Positions 43,689 to 53,500 of a DNA stretch of 64,000 nt are shown here, in pieces; positions within the stretch are counted from its first letter, which is position 1, and the number at the start of each line of letters is the position of its first letter. A model generated the notes under the pieces. That model did no database searches. It saw nothing but the letters and a program-made list of their open reading frames with translations, and had not been told where the DNA came from. Origin of the DNA: DP-19 sp036496285 (GTDB lineage: Bacteria > Desulfobacterota > Binatia > UTPRO1). The stretch spans positions 1 through 64,000 of the forward strand of contig DASXLI010000058.1 in NCBI GenBank assembly GCA_036496285.1. Reading direction: 5' to 3'. The translations under genes were made by a program, and so were the position numbers.

Positions 43689-46600
43689 ATGGACCGGCTC
43701 CGCAGCTTGTGGTTCGAGAGCCGCCACCTCGACGTCGGCGCGCCGCAGGTGCGCACCGAGCTCGACGCCCTCGATCCCGGCGCCCGCGACGAGATCCTGA
43801 CGATCGGCGACCGCCTCGCGGCGGTGTCACTGACGCTGGCGCAGCAATATTGCCGGCGTGCGCCCGCCGCGCGCCGCCTCGGCGTCGACGCGTTCCGGCG
43901 CTGGGTGCGCCTCGGCACGGCGCTGGCGACCGAGGAGCCGGCGTCGCGCGACGCAGCCGCGGCGTACTTCGCGGCCGCGCCCGAGCCGCTCGCAGCGCTG
44001 CCGGAGGCGAGCGCGCGGCACTGGTCCGGGCTCGCGCGCCGCACGCTCGCGGTCTCGCGCCGGCTCGGCGAGCTCTTCGTCGCGGGCAGCGCGGGCATCC
44101 TCGCGGAGCTCGACGACCGCGACGCGCGCCTCGCCGCCTGGGTGGACGTCGGCGTCGCCATCGCCGAGGAGGAGAGCTGGGAGGGGGAGCTCCTCGCACT
44201 GCACTTCTTCGAGAGCACCGGCCTCGCGCTGCCGCTCTTCGGACCCGGCGACTTCCGCGCGTGGGCGGAGCTCGGGCGGGTGGCGGGACGCCTCGGGCCG
44301 TCGCGGCCGGAGCTCTTCACCAGCGTGCCGAGCGCGCTGCACCGCCTCGACGAGCGCACGCGCGGCATCGTGGTCATGACGGCGCTTGCGGCCGCGGCGG
44401 CGCCCGCGGTCGCCGTCGAGCTCTACTTCTCGTTGCCCGCCGCGCTCGACGTCGCCGCCGACGAGCGAGACGGCGTGATCGCGAGCCTGCGGCCCGTCGC
44501 GGCCGGAACGCCGCGCGCGCTGCCCGAGCTGCTGCCCGTCCTGCGCACCATCCTCGAGCGCACACCCGGGGACCTGCGCGCGCCGCTCGTCGCGCTGGCG
44601 GCGCGTATCGCGGAGCGCTTTCCGGCCGGCGTCGTACCGTTCTACCGTGTGCTCCCCCGCCTGCTGGAGCAGAGCGGCATCGAGGGCGTCGAGCGCTGGG
44701 TCGACGAGGGGCTGCGCGTCGCGGCCGACGGGGGCGACGCCGGCCTCGCCTTCTTCGCGCTCGACTCGCGCACCAGCCGCGCCGTGCTCGCCGCGAGCTC
44801 GACGGCGGTCGCGTTCAGCGAGGTGCGCGGGCTGATCAAGCGCTACCTGCACATGCTGACCGGCCACATGCTCGAGGCCGAGGCCCATCCCGAGGTCGGT
44901 TACCGCCCGCCCTTCCTGCTCCTCCTCGACGGGGCCGGCGCCGAGGAGGGCGGCGGCGATGGCGCGGCGCGCCCGACGGCGCTCTTCCCGCCGCGGGTCG
45001 ACGTCTTCGCGACGACGGAGGCCAACCTGCGCGTCTATCGCGCGATCGCCGCACAGCACGCGGCGCGGCTCCAGTTCGGCACGGCAGCGCTCGCTCCGCC
45101 CGTCCCCGAGTTCCTGGCGCGCTTTTCCCATCCGGCGATCGCCGAGCACCTGCTCGCGATCTTCGAGGGCGTCCGCCTCGACGCGGCCATCGCCCGGACG
45201 TACCGCGGCCTCGCCGCCGACCTGCGCGTGCTCGCCGCCGAGCTGGCGCGCGGCGCGGTACAGCTGCCCGGGACGATCGAGCAGCTCGCGCGCGTGCTCG
45301 CGCAGGGCCGGCGCACCGATCTCGCGCGCCGCCTGCCGACGATCGCCGAGCGCCTCGTCGCCCCGACCGCGACGGTCGGCGACAGCGCCCAGGCGACGAC
45401 GCTGGTCTATGCCGAGATCATGCGCGACGACACCGGCCTCGGGCTCACCGTTGGCGCGACCGGCTTCCCCGAGCTCTTCGGCGACGACTCGCTCACCGAC
45501 GCGCTGCTCGAGTTCGAGATGGGAGACGGCTCCGCGATCGGCGCCGACCTCGGCGCCGCCGCCGAGGGCGACGCGCCGCCGCCCGAGCCGGCGGCGCCCG
45601 AGACGCTGCCGACGCTCGAGCTGTCCGACGAGGAGGCGGAAGGGCCCCCCGGCTCGCCGCTCGATCCGCAGGCGTTGCTCGAGATGCTGCGGAACGCGCG
45701 CGACCTCACGATCCGCCAGGGACATGCCGACGATCTCGACGCGCTCGGCCTCTACGTGAGCGACCTCGCGGGCAAGCTGCCGCGCGAGCGTATGGCCGAG
45801 CTGCTCGGGGCGCTGCGCGAGGCGCGCGGCGGCCGCCTCGGGGCCCATGCCGCCGACGACGCCGGTGCCACCGCCGTCTACGACGAGTGGGACTACCGCA
45901 TCGCCGACTACCGTCACGCCTGGTGCCGGCTGCACGAGCTGCCGCTCGAGAGCGACACCGGCGACTTCTTCCACCAGACGCTCGCGGAGCACGCCGATCT
46001 GCTGCCCGAGGTGCGCCGCCAGTTCCAGCGCATCCGCCCCGAGCGCTACCGCATCGTGCATGGGCTCGAGGACGGCGAGGACTTCGACCTCGACGCGGTG
46101 ATCACCGCGCGCGCCGACCGTCGCTCCGGTCACGCGCCGTCGGCGAAGCTCTACCAGTCGCGGCAACGCGAGGAGCGCGACGTGGCGACGCTCTTCCTCG
46201 TCGACATGAGCGCCTCCACCGACGAGCCGGTGCCGGATGCGCCGGCCGGGCGGCGCGTGATCGACATCACCAAGGAGGCGCTGGTCGTGATGACCGAAGC
46301 GCTGGAGGAGATCGGCGACACCTACGCGATCGCCGGCTTCTCGGGCCACGGCCGGAGCCAGGTCGAGTTCTACGTGGTGAAGCGCTTCGGCGAGCCGCTG
46401 ACGTCGAGCGTGAAGGGCAAGATCGGCGCGATCGAGCCGAAGCGCTCGACGCGCATGGGCGCGGCCCTGCGGCACGCCGTCGCGACCATGCGCACCGTCG
46501 CGGCACGCTCGAAGCACGTGATCCTGCTCTCCGACGGCTTCCCGCAGGACCTCGACTACGGCGACGACCGGCGCTCCAACGTCTACGGCATCCAGGACAC

Positions 46601-46781
46601 GGCGATGGCGTTCCAGGAGGCGGCACGCGCGGCGGTGACGCCGTTCTGCATCACCGTCGACAAGGCCGGCCACGACTACCTGAAGGACATCTGCGACGCC
46701 TCGCGCTACCTCGTAATCGACGACATCACGGCGCTGCCGCGCGAGCTGCCGAAGATCTACCAGCGGTTCGTCCGGCCATGA
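43689..46781 (+). CDS. VWA-domain protein, CbbO/NorD-like partner of the MoxR ATPase
   Basis: A 1030-residue protein. A long helical N-terminal region (about 1-600, rich in Ala/Leu repeats of about 35 residues), an acidic and Pro-rich segment (about 620-660) and a C-terminal von Willebrand factor A domain with an intact MIDAS Asp839-x-Ser841-x-Ser843 (FLVDMSASTDEP) make up the chain. Downstream are the KRSTRMGAALRHAVATM and HVILLSDGFPQDLDYGD motifs. This is the NorD/CbbO form: the VWA protein is the substrate-recognising adaptor for the ATPase. It is longer than typical NorD. The target is not shown; the DUF2333 gene follows. Confidence 0.88.
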   Translation: MDRLRSLWFESRHLDVGAPQVRTELDALDPGARDEILTIGDRLAAVSLTLAQQYCRRAPAARRLGVDAFRRWVRLGTALATEEPASRDAAAAYFAAAPEPLAALPEASARHWSGLARRTLAVSRRLGELFVAGSAGILAELDDRDARLAAWVDVGVAIAEEESWEGELLALHFFESTGLALPLFGPGDFRAWAELGRVAGRLGPSRPELFTSVPSALHRLDERTRGIVVMTALAAAAAPAVAVELYFSLPAALDVAADERDGVIASLRPVAAGTPRALPELLPVLRTILERTPGDLRAPLVALAARIAERFPAGVVPFYRVLPRLLEQSGIEGVERWVDEGLRVAADGGDAGLAFFALDSRTSRAVLAASSTAVAFSEVRGLIKRYLHMLTGHMLEAEAHPEVGYRPPFLLLLDGAGAEEGGGDGAARPTALFPPRVDVFATTEANLRVYRAIAAQHAARLQFGTAALAPPVPEFLARFSHPAIAEHLLAIFEGVRLDAAIARTYRGLAADLRVLAAELARGAVQLPGTIEQLARVLAQGRRTDLARRLPTIAERLVAPTATVGDSAQATTLVYAEIMRDDTGLGLTVGATGFPELFGDDSLTDALLEFEMGDGSAIGADLGAAAEGDAPPPEPAAPETLPTLELSDEEAEGPPGSPLDPQALLEMLRNARDLTIRQGHADDLDALGLYVSDLAGKLPRERMAELLGALREARGGRLGAHAADDAGATAVYDEWDYRIADYRHAWCRLHELPLESDTGDFFHQTLAEHADLLPEVRRQFQRIRPERYRIVHGLEDGEDFDLDAVITARADRRSGHAPSAKLYQSRQREERDVATLFLVDMSASTDEPVPDAPAGRRVIDITKEALVVMTEALEEIGDTYAIAGFSGHGRSQVEFYVVKRFGEPLTSSVKGKIGAIEPKRSTRMGAALRHAVATMRTVAARSKHVILLSDGFPQDLDYGDDRRSNVYGIQDTAMAFQEAARAAVTPFCITVDKAGHDYLKDICDASRYLVIDDITALPRELPKIYQRFVRP

Positions 46782-46806
46782 GCCCCACCCGACCGACGGG
46801 ACGCGC

Positions 46807-47727
46807 GTGCTGAGACGCCTCCGCCGCCTGTTGTGGAGCCGCCTCGGCCTCGTGCTGGTCCTGTGGCTCGCCGCGGTCGTCGGCCTGCACCTCGGGCAAC
46901 GCCGGCACGACGAGCTGCCGCTCGATCTCGCGGGGCTCTTCCCGGTCGGCGAGCCGGTGCCGCAGGGCGCGGTGCTCGCGACGACGCTCGCGACCATCGT
47001 CCATCACGAGCTGCACGACGACTTCGGCTGGCGCCCGAACGACTTCTTCCTCTGGGGCCCGCGCTATTGGGCGGACAACAACGCCAACCGCCAGCTCGGC
47101 ATCATCGCCGCCGTGCGGGTGACGCTCGCCGTCATGATGGACGATCTCACCAAGTCGGCAAGCGATCCCGTCGACGAGAATCTCGGCCACGCCGACAGCG
47201 CCTTCCAGGCGGACGCGGAGCGCCTCGTCTCGCCCTCGGCGGAGAGCCGCTACACGGAGGGCATCAACGCGCTCGCGACGTACGTCCGCGGCCTCGGCCC
47301 GGCGCTCAGCACCTCGAAGCCTTTCACCGCGCAGCACGACGGGCTGCCGCACGTCGCCGCCGCATGGGCGGAGCTCCTCGGCAAGGCGCACGTCGATCTC
47401 TACCGCGACGACCTCCGTCCGCAAGCGCTCCGCCCGTGGGAGACCGATGACGTCTTCTACCGCGCGCAGGGCTACGCGCACGTCCTCGGCTACTGCACGC
47501 TGGCGCTCGAGCGCGAGTACGAGCAACGTCTCGCGAAGGATCCCGATCTCGCCGCCCTCCTGAAGCACGCGGAGATCACGCTGCGGCGGGCGGCGTTGAT
47601 GAAGCCGCTCATCGTCCTCGACGGCGGCCCCGAGAGCCTGCTCGCGAGCCATCGGCGCAACCTCGACGCCATGCTCGGCGACGCGCGCCAGACGCTCGAA
47701 GCGATCCGCGACAAGCTCGCGTCGTAG
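46807..47727 (+). CDS. DUF2333 family inner-membrane protein
   Basis: A 306-residue protein starting with GTG 46807. One N-terminal helix (about 13-30), then a helical periplasmic domain with signature GWRPNDFFLWGPRYWADNN and NRQLGIIAAVRVTLAVMMDDL; these match DUF2333, an uncharacterised family. The gene lies 25 bases after the VWA gene on the same strand, suggesting that it belongs to the MoxR-VWA unit. Late helices carry the ALEREYEQRLAKDP stretch. Role unknown. Confidence 0.78.
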   Translation: MLRRLRRLLWSRLGLVLVLWLAAVVGLHLGQRRHDELPLDLAGLFPVGEPVPQGAVLATTLATIVHHELHDDFGWRPNDFFLWGPRYWADNNANRQLGIIAAVRVTLAVMMDDLTKSASDPVDENLGHADSAFQADAERLVSPSAESRYTEGINALATYVRGLGPALSTSKPFTAQHDGLPHVAAAWAELLGKAHVDLYRDDLRPQALRPWETDDVFYRAQGYAHVLGYCTLALEREYEQRLAKDPDLAALLKHAEITLRRAALMKPLIVLDGGPESLLASHRRNLDAMLGDARQTLEAIRDKLAS

Positions 47728-47856
47728 CGGCCAGCGCGTGCGCGGCCCGCTGCGCACCGCGTTCGAGAAATCGCGACGCGACGCGTGACTCGCGCAGCGC
47801 GATGACGCATGATCCGCGCACCCGAAAGCTCGATCGGCTACCAGGAGGGTTCCGAC

Positions 47857-49950
47857 ATGCCGTCTCGCAGAGCCGCGCTGCGCGTTCTCGCCTCGCTCGT
47901 CCTCACCGTCGCCGTCTCCGCCGCCCGCGTCGCATCCGCCGGGCAGATGACGACGTTCGACCTCGGTCCGGTCGGCGCCGCGCTGAACGGCACCTCGGTG
48001 ATCGTCGCCGCGTCGCTCGACAACACCGGCAACAGCGCCGCGTTCCACGTGAGCGTCGCCTCGATCGTGCTGCACGGCGCGGCGCCGACGGATCCGACGG
48101 TCTTCCCGGTCGCGGTCGGCGACATTCCGAACGGCAAGAGCGCGACGGTGCAGGCGACGTTCGACGCGACCCAGCTCACGCCGGGACAGCGCTACACGCT
48201 GGTCGTCGCGGGCACCTACCAGGCCCAGACGCTCGCGCCCTCGCACGCGCGCTGCCCGGGGACGCAGCCGATCGTCCGGGTCGAGGAGAAGACCTGCAGC
48301 GCGACGCCGAACCGGCCCGAGTTCGTGCGCCAGCGTGTCTGCTGTCTCGAGCCGAACGGCCACACCCATTGCAAGCCGTTCGCGCACTGCCCCGCCAACG
48401 TCGGTACCGGCAAGGTACGTCAGTTCAGCGTGAGCGCCGACGTCGTCATTCCGCTCCTCGCGCCCGGCTCCGCGGATCTCCAGAGCGGCACCGTCGACGC
48501 GCAGTCGGTGACGGGCGCGCCCTTCCCGCCCTTCCCGCCGGCGTTCGAGGACGACGAGGAGAACAGCCCGAACTGGATCGTCCCGACCGGACCGTTCGTC
48601 GCCGGCACACCCACCTCCTCCAATACCGGGGCGCTGCAGGCACCGAGCGAGCAGTTCCGGACGCGCAGCCCGCGCGCTGCCGCCGGCGTGATCACGTTCA
48701 ACACCAACGACGCGATCGGCATCAGCCAGAGCACAGTCGCGGAGCCGAGCGGCGCCTCGGGCGGCGGCGTCATCTTCGTCTCCGCCAACTGGTTCGCGGC
48801 CTTCTCCACCGACGGCGGCGCGACCTACACGAAGCTCGATCCGACCACGATCTTTCCCGCCGACGCCGTCGGCTTCTGCTGCGATCAGGTGGTGCAGTAC
48901 GTGTCGAGCATCGACCGCTTCGTGTGGCTGCTGCAGGGCAACGGCATGCGCATCGCGGTCGCGAGCCCGGCCGACGTCATCAGCAGCAACGGCACCGCCT
49001 GGACGTACTGGAACCTGACCCCGGGCCTCTTCGGTCAGCCGGCGGGCACCGGCTTCGACTACCCCGATCTCTCGGTCGGCAACGGCGCGCTCTACATGAG
49101 CTGGGACGCGGGCAGCCCGTGCGGCAACGGGTGCAGCCAGGGCTTCCAGGTCGCGCGCACGTCGCTCGCCGGGCTGCAAGCCGGCGGCTCGATCACGATC
49201 GACTTCACGAATCCCACGGACAGCCCGATGGCGTGGGGCAGCCACATCACGCAGGACACGCTCGACGAGGTGTTCTGGGCCGGCCACAACAGCAACAGCC
49301 AGATGCGCGTCTTCTCGCTCGCCGAGAGTTCCAACACGTACTTCTGGCGCGACGTCGCCATCGCGAGCTGGGCGAACGACGCACCGGTCTCGAAGACACC
49401 CGACGGCCAGGACTGGCTGGCGAAGAACTTCAACGGCCCGAACGGCAACTCGTTCCCGCGGAACGGCGTCATCGGCGCAACGCGCTCGGGCAGCCAGGTG
49501 TGGTTCGGCTGGACCGCCGGCACCGACGCCAACTTCCAGCAGCCGCACATCGAGCTCGTCACCCTCGACCGCGGCAACGACTTCGCGCTCCTCTCGCAGC
49601 AGCAGATCTGGAACAACGGCTTCGCCTTCGCCTACCCGGCGCTCGCCACCAACACTTGCACGGGCGAGATCGGCCTCTCGCTCGAGTACGGCGGCGGCGG
49701 GAACTACGAGAACCACGCCGTCGGCTTCTGGGGCGACTTCGTCGTCTATGCCACCACGAGCAGCAATACCGGCACGGCGCGCTTCGGCGACTACGTCACG
49801 ATCCGCCAGGCACCGGGCCAGAACGGCGCCTTCTTCGACGCCTTCGGCTACGGCCTGAACAGCGCGCCGCGGCCGCCCGGCCCCGGCTACACCGTCGACG
49901 TCCGCCATGTGCAGTTCGGGCGCGGCGGCTCGTGCCAGGGACCGAGCTAG
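47857..49950 (+). CDS. Large secreted protein with BNR/sialidase-like repeats
   Basis: A 697-residue exported protein. ATG 47857 has a GGAGG ribosome site, and the signal peptide ends near ARVASAGQ. A region of about 200 residues (an Ig-like part with Cys pairs, around CSATPNRPEFVRQRVCCLEP) precedes a beta-propeller-like part. FSTDGGATYTKLD is an Asp-box (BNR) repeat, and similar blocks recur up to residue 680. Asp-boxes mark sialidase-fold proteins, but no catalytic Arg triad can be recognised. Probably a surface-associated propeller of unknown ligand. Confidence 0.72.
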   Translation: MPSRRAALRVLASLVLTVAVSAARVASAGQMTTFDLGPVGAALNGTSVIVAASLDNTGNSAAFHVSVASIVLHGAAPTDPTVFPVAVGDIPNGKSATVQATFDATQLTPGQRYTLVVAGTYQAQTLAPSHARCPGTQPIVRVEEKTCSATPNRPEFVRQRVCCLEPNGHTHCKPFAHCPANVGTGKVRQFSVSADVVIPLLAPGSADLQSGTVDAQSVTGAPFPPFPPAFEDDEENSPNWIVPTGPFVAGTPTSSNTGALQAPSEQFRTRSPRAAAGVITFNTNDAIGISQSTVAEPSGASGGGVIFVSANWFAAFSTDGGATYTKLDPTTIFPADAVGFCCDQVVQYVSSIDRFVWLLQGNGMRIAVASPADVISSNGTAWTYWNLTPGLFGQPAGTGFDYPDLSVGNGALYMSWDAGSPCGNGCSQGFQVARTSLAGLQAGGSITIDFTNPTDSPMAWGSHITQDTLDEVFWAGHNSNSQMRVFSLAESSNTYFWRDVAIASWANDAPVSKTPDGQDWLAKNFNGPNGNSFPRNGVIGATRSGSQVWFGWTAGTDANFQQPHIELVTLDRGNDFALLSQQQIWNNGFAFAYPALATNTCTGEIGLSLEYGGGGNYENHAVGFWGDFVVYATTSSNTGTARFGDYVTIRQAPGQNGAFFDAFGYGLNSAPRPPGPGYTVDVRHVQFGRGGSCQGPS

Positions 49951-49957
49951 TACCGGG

Positions 49958-50416
49958 CTAGCGGACGACGGCGGGATCGAGCCGGCGTCGCCAGCGCCAC
50001 ACGCACGCCATCGTCGCGGGACCGAGCGTCAGGCAGACGACGTTGATGAGCGTCTCGTACGCCATCTCGGGAGTGTGCACCGCGTACATGCCGTGCTCGA
50101 GATTGTAGAGCACGTCCATCAGGCCGAGGAACGTGAACGCGCTGCCGGCTGCGACGCCGAACAGCACCGCCTCCGGGCGGCGCCGCAGCAAGCCGAGCGC
50201 GCAGAGGATCGCGGTGACTGCCGCCCACGCGTCGGCGGCGGGAAACGTCCGCTCGAAGACCAGGTAGCAGGGCTCGACCGTCGCCTGCACGAGATCGCTG
50301 GTGAAGAACGCGGTCCAGTACGCCAACGTTCCCGCGCCGGCGATGAGCAGCAGAACCGCCAGGGCGCTTGCGCTACGCGACGCGTCATCAAGGGGACGAT
50401 CCCGGGGATCTCGCAT
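49958..50416 (-). CDS. Four-helix membrane protein, unknown
   Basis: A 152-residue integral membrane protein with four hydrophobic segments (about 18-40, 62-79, 84-106 and 120-142) and a basic C-terminal end (WRWRRRLDP). Notable residues are a polar loop LEPCYLVFERTFPAAD between the first two and GMYAVHTPEMAYE between the last two. I recognise no family. It is antisense to and flanked by two secreted-protein genes; its start at 50416 is divergent from the lipase-like gene 139 bases away. Confidence 0.68.
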   Translation of the reverse strand: MRDPRDRPLDDASRSASALAVLLLIAGAGTLAYWTAFFTSDLVQATVEPCYLVFERTFPAADAWAAVTAILCALGLLRRRPEAVLFGVAAGSAFTFLGLMDVLYNLEHGMYAVHTPEMAYETLINVVCLTLGPATMACVWRWRRRLDPAVVR

Positions 50417-50482
50417 GTCGTCGGCCTCCTAGTACCAAAGAGGGAAATACTCCCAGCCTATAGGTAAAACAGGTGATTTTTC

Positions 50483-50512
50483 TTGACACGTCAAATGGGG
50501 GGAGCGTACCTT
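50483..50512 (+). promoter_or_regulatory. Promoter candidate with TTGAC/GTCAA palindrome
   Basis: A consensus -35 TTGACA (50483-50488) is followed after 18 bases by TACCTT (50507-50512), a weak -10. The -35 is part of the inverted repeat TTGAC-AC-GTCAA (50483-50494), a possible operator. The region from 50417 is unusually A/T-rich for the window. It would drive the lipase-like gene at 50556, whose own ribosome site is AGGAGG. Confidence 0.5.
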
Positions 50513-50555
50513 TCGGGGGCCGTCTTTCCAGCTTTTCCCCCAGGAGGATCCCGCG

Positions 50556-53500
50556 ATGTTGCAGACGACCCGCCACTATCGATTGTTGAGCTACGCCGCG
50601 CTCGTGACGCTCGTACTCGCTGCCGTTCCGGCGTTCGCCGGCCCGACCGTCAAGTTCACGCTGCCCCCCGAGAACACGAACCCGACGGTCTTCGGAAGCG
50701 TCCCGTTTCCGAGCGACCTCTACTTCGATCAGGGCGGGCCGACCGACGGTGACGGCACGCTGCTGAACAACGGCGCCAACATCGGCCTCTCGGCCGACGT
50801 CGTCCGCAATACCAACTACACCGCGACGGTCGAGCGCGGCCTCGACGTCCTGGACGGCTTCGGCGTCACGACCGGCTGCTTCTTCTTCTTCAGCGGCTCG
50901 ATCGATCTCGCCTCGCTGCCGGCGTCGCCGCGCCTTGCGCCCGCCGTCACCGACTCCGTCTTCATGGTGAACCTGAGCGACAACAGCCTCGAGCCGATCG
51001 AGCTGAAGGCGAACGTCGACACCCGCATCCCGAACACGCTGGCGGTCATCCCGCTCGGCGGCCATCCGCTGAAGCCGCAGACGCAGTACGCCTGCGTGCT
51101 CACCACGGCGGTCACCGGCGGCGGCACGCCGGTCGTCGCAACCGCCGACTTCGTCGCTGCGCGCACGCACGCCTCGGCCAACACCGATGCGAACGACATC
51201 TACGGCGATGCGGCCGACACGGTCGCCGCGATCGGCGGCGCGCCCACGGTCGCCAACATGGCGGGCATGGCCGTCTTCACCACACAGTCCACCCTCGAGT
51301 CGCTCCGCCTGGTAGAAACGTCGGTCCTGCCGAGCCAGCCGATGCCGACGGCCGATTTCAGTGCCACGCAGGTCGTGTTCAAGGACGCTACCGCCAACGA
51401 CCTGACCGCGCTCTACGGCCTCACGCCGCACTCGCACCTGAACGCGGTCGCAACCGGCTACTTCAACAGCCCGCGCTTCCAGACCAACGATCCGCAGGGC
51501 AACGGCCCGGGAGAGGATCTGCCCAACACGTCGAACCTCGGGCTGCCGTGCCAGGTCCCATGCGAGCCGAACGACGAGGTCTTCGTCTACACCAGCCCGA
51601 CGGACAAGACCCCGCTCATCCAGAACGCGGGCGTCACGATCCCCTTCACGGTGGCGATCCCGGCCGGCGCGCCGCCGGTGAACGGCTGGCCGATCGCGAT
51701 CAACCAGCACGGCCTCGGCGGTGACCGCAAGATCGTCGGCGACCTCGCCGAGACCATTGCCGCCGCCGGCTTTGCCAGCATCGGCATCGACGCCGTCGCG
51801 CACGGCTACCGCTTCCAGAACCCGAACGGCACCGCCGCCGGCCGCTTCCAGCCCGACCACGCGAACGGCTACGGCGGCACCGCGGTGCCCGACGGCTTCG
51901 CCGACGGCTCCGTCCTCTTCCTGCCGATCGGCACCGTCTCCACCCAGCTCGGCTTCTTCAACGGCTTCAGCAACATCGTCGGCACCGGCGACAACTTCCG
52001 CCAGACCTGCGCCGATCTCATGCAGCTCGTGCGGCTGATCCAGTCGCACAGCATCGACGGCCAGCTCGGCACCAGCATCGACGCGAACAACATCTTCTAC
52101 ATCGGCCACTCGCTCGGCGGCATCATGGGCTCCTGTCTCGCGGCCTTCCAGCCCGACATCAAAGCGTACGTCCTGAACGCGACGGGCGGCGGCCTCACCA
52201 ACAAGCTGCTGCTCAACTCGTCGATCGGCGCCGGCGCGCTCTCCAGCCTCGACACCATCTTCGGGCTCGACCCGGCCAATGTCGCCGACAAGTTCGGGGT
52301 GTTCACTAACCTCACGCAGACCATGCTCGACCACGGCGACCCCGAGGCCGAGGCCGAGGCCTGGATCAAGAGCCCGGTAGTCGGCGGGCCGCGCAACCTC
52401 ATGCAGATCAGCGACGACTCCGATGAGGTCGTGCCGAACCAGGCGAACGAGGCCGTCGGCCTCGCGGCGGGCCTGCAGATCTTCGATCCGTTCCTGCAGA
52501 ACCTCCTGCTCGCGCCCGAGAGTCTCACCGTCGCCGGCACCACCGGGACGATCAGCGGCAACGGCCCGAGCGGTGTCACCGCCTTCTACCTGCAGCAGGG
52601 CCCGGCCGCACACGCCTCCACCGTGACGCCGTTCCTGAGCTCGCTCTCGTTCGTCCCGGGCCACGCGATCGTGTCCGAGTGGCCGAACGCCTTCCCCACC
52701 TACGACCGCAGCGTCCGCATCCAGAACGCGTTCGTGCTGCCGAACATCCTCGCCTGGTGGCAGGACATCGTGCAGAACGGCACCCCGGGCACGTTCGACT
52801 ACACCACCCCGCCCAACTTCAACCCGCTCGACACCACCCAGGTCGCAAGCGGCCCGTCGAGCCACACGTTCTTCGATCGCACGATCAACGCGGGCGGCGC
52901 GGTCTCGTATCAGGAGCCGACGTCCGACGTCACCGTGTCGTTCGCCTCCAACAGCGTGGCGTCGCGGGTCAGCGCCGACCGCTCGGTCCTCGGGGCAACC
53001 GCCGTCGCCGCGAGCAGCGACATGCCGCCGGGCGTGGGCGTCCTCTCGACCGGCATCCTGCCGTTCTTCACCACCGTGCAGAAGAGCCCGGAAGGCGTGT
53101 TCAGCGCCGACCTCAGCATCGACTACACGACCGCCGAGCTCGCCCGCGCCGGCATTCCCGACGGCTCGGCGACCGAAGCCGGCCTGCAGATCGCCCGTGT
53201 CGGTGGCCCCGGCACCTGCCTGATCGGCGGCGCGGCGTGCGCCAACAGCGCAACGTGCGGCGCCAATGGCCCGTGCGTCGAGCTGCTGCCGACGACGGTC
53301 GACACCTTGAACAAGACGGTGAGCACGACGGGCCTCACGGACTTCTCGATCTTCGCCGTCGTCAACCCGACCGACTACGCCCCGGCCCTGCAGATCCCCG
53401 GCCAGGGCAAGCAGACCATCGAGTGCGCGCTCGAGTGGCTCATGTCGAACGCCACGAATCCCCCCGTCGTCGACAAGTTCGGCAACTCATCGTTCAAGCA

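Noticed and set aside
42882..46781. Rubisco activation or nitric oxide reductase locus
   Set aside because: Only the accessory ATPase/VWA pair is present; no cbbLS or norBC in the window.
43827..46997. 1056-codon minus-strand frame opposite the VWA gene
   Set aside because: Composition is Arg/Glu/Ala repeats without motifs; the plus strand has an intact MIDAS domain.
46726..49908. 1060-codon minus-strand frame opposite the DUF2333 and propeller genes
   Set aside because: Antisense shadow of two convincing plus-strand genes with ribosome sites and signals.
50388..52865. 825-codon minus-strand frame opposite the lipase-like gene
   Set aside because: Shadow frame; it would also run over the divergent promoter region.
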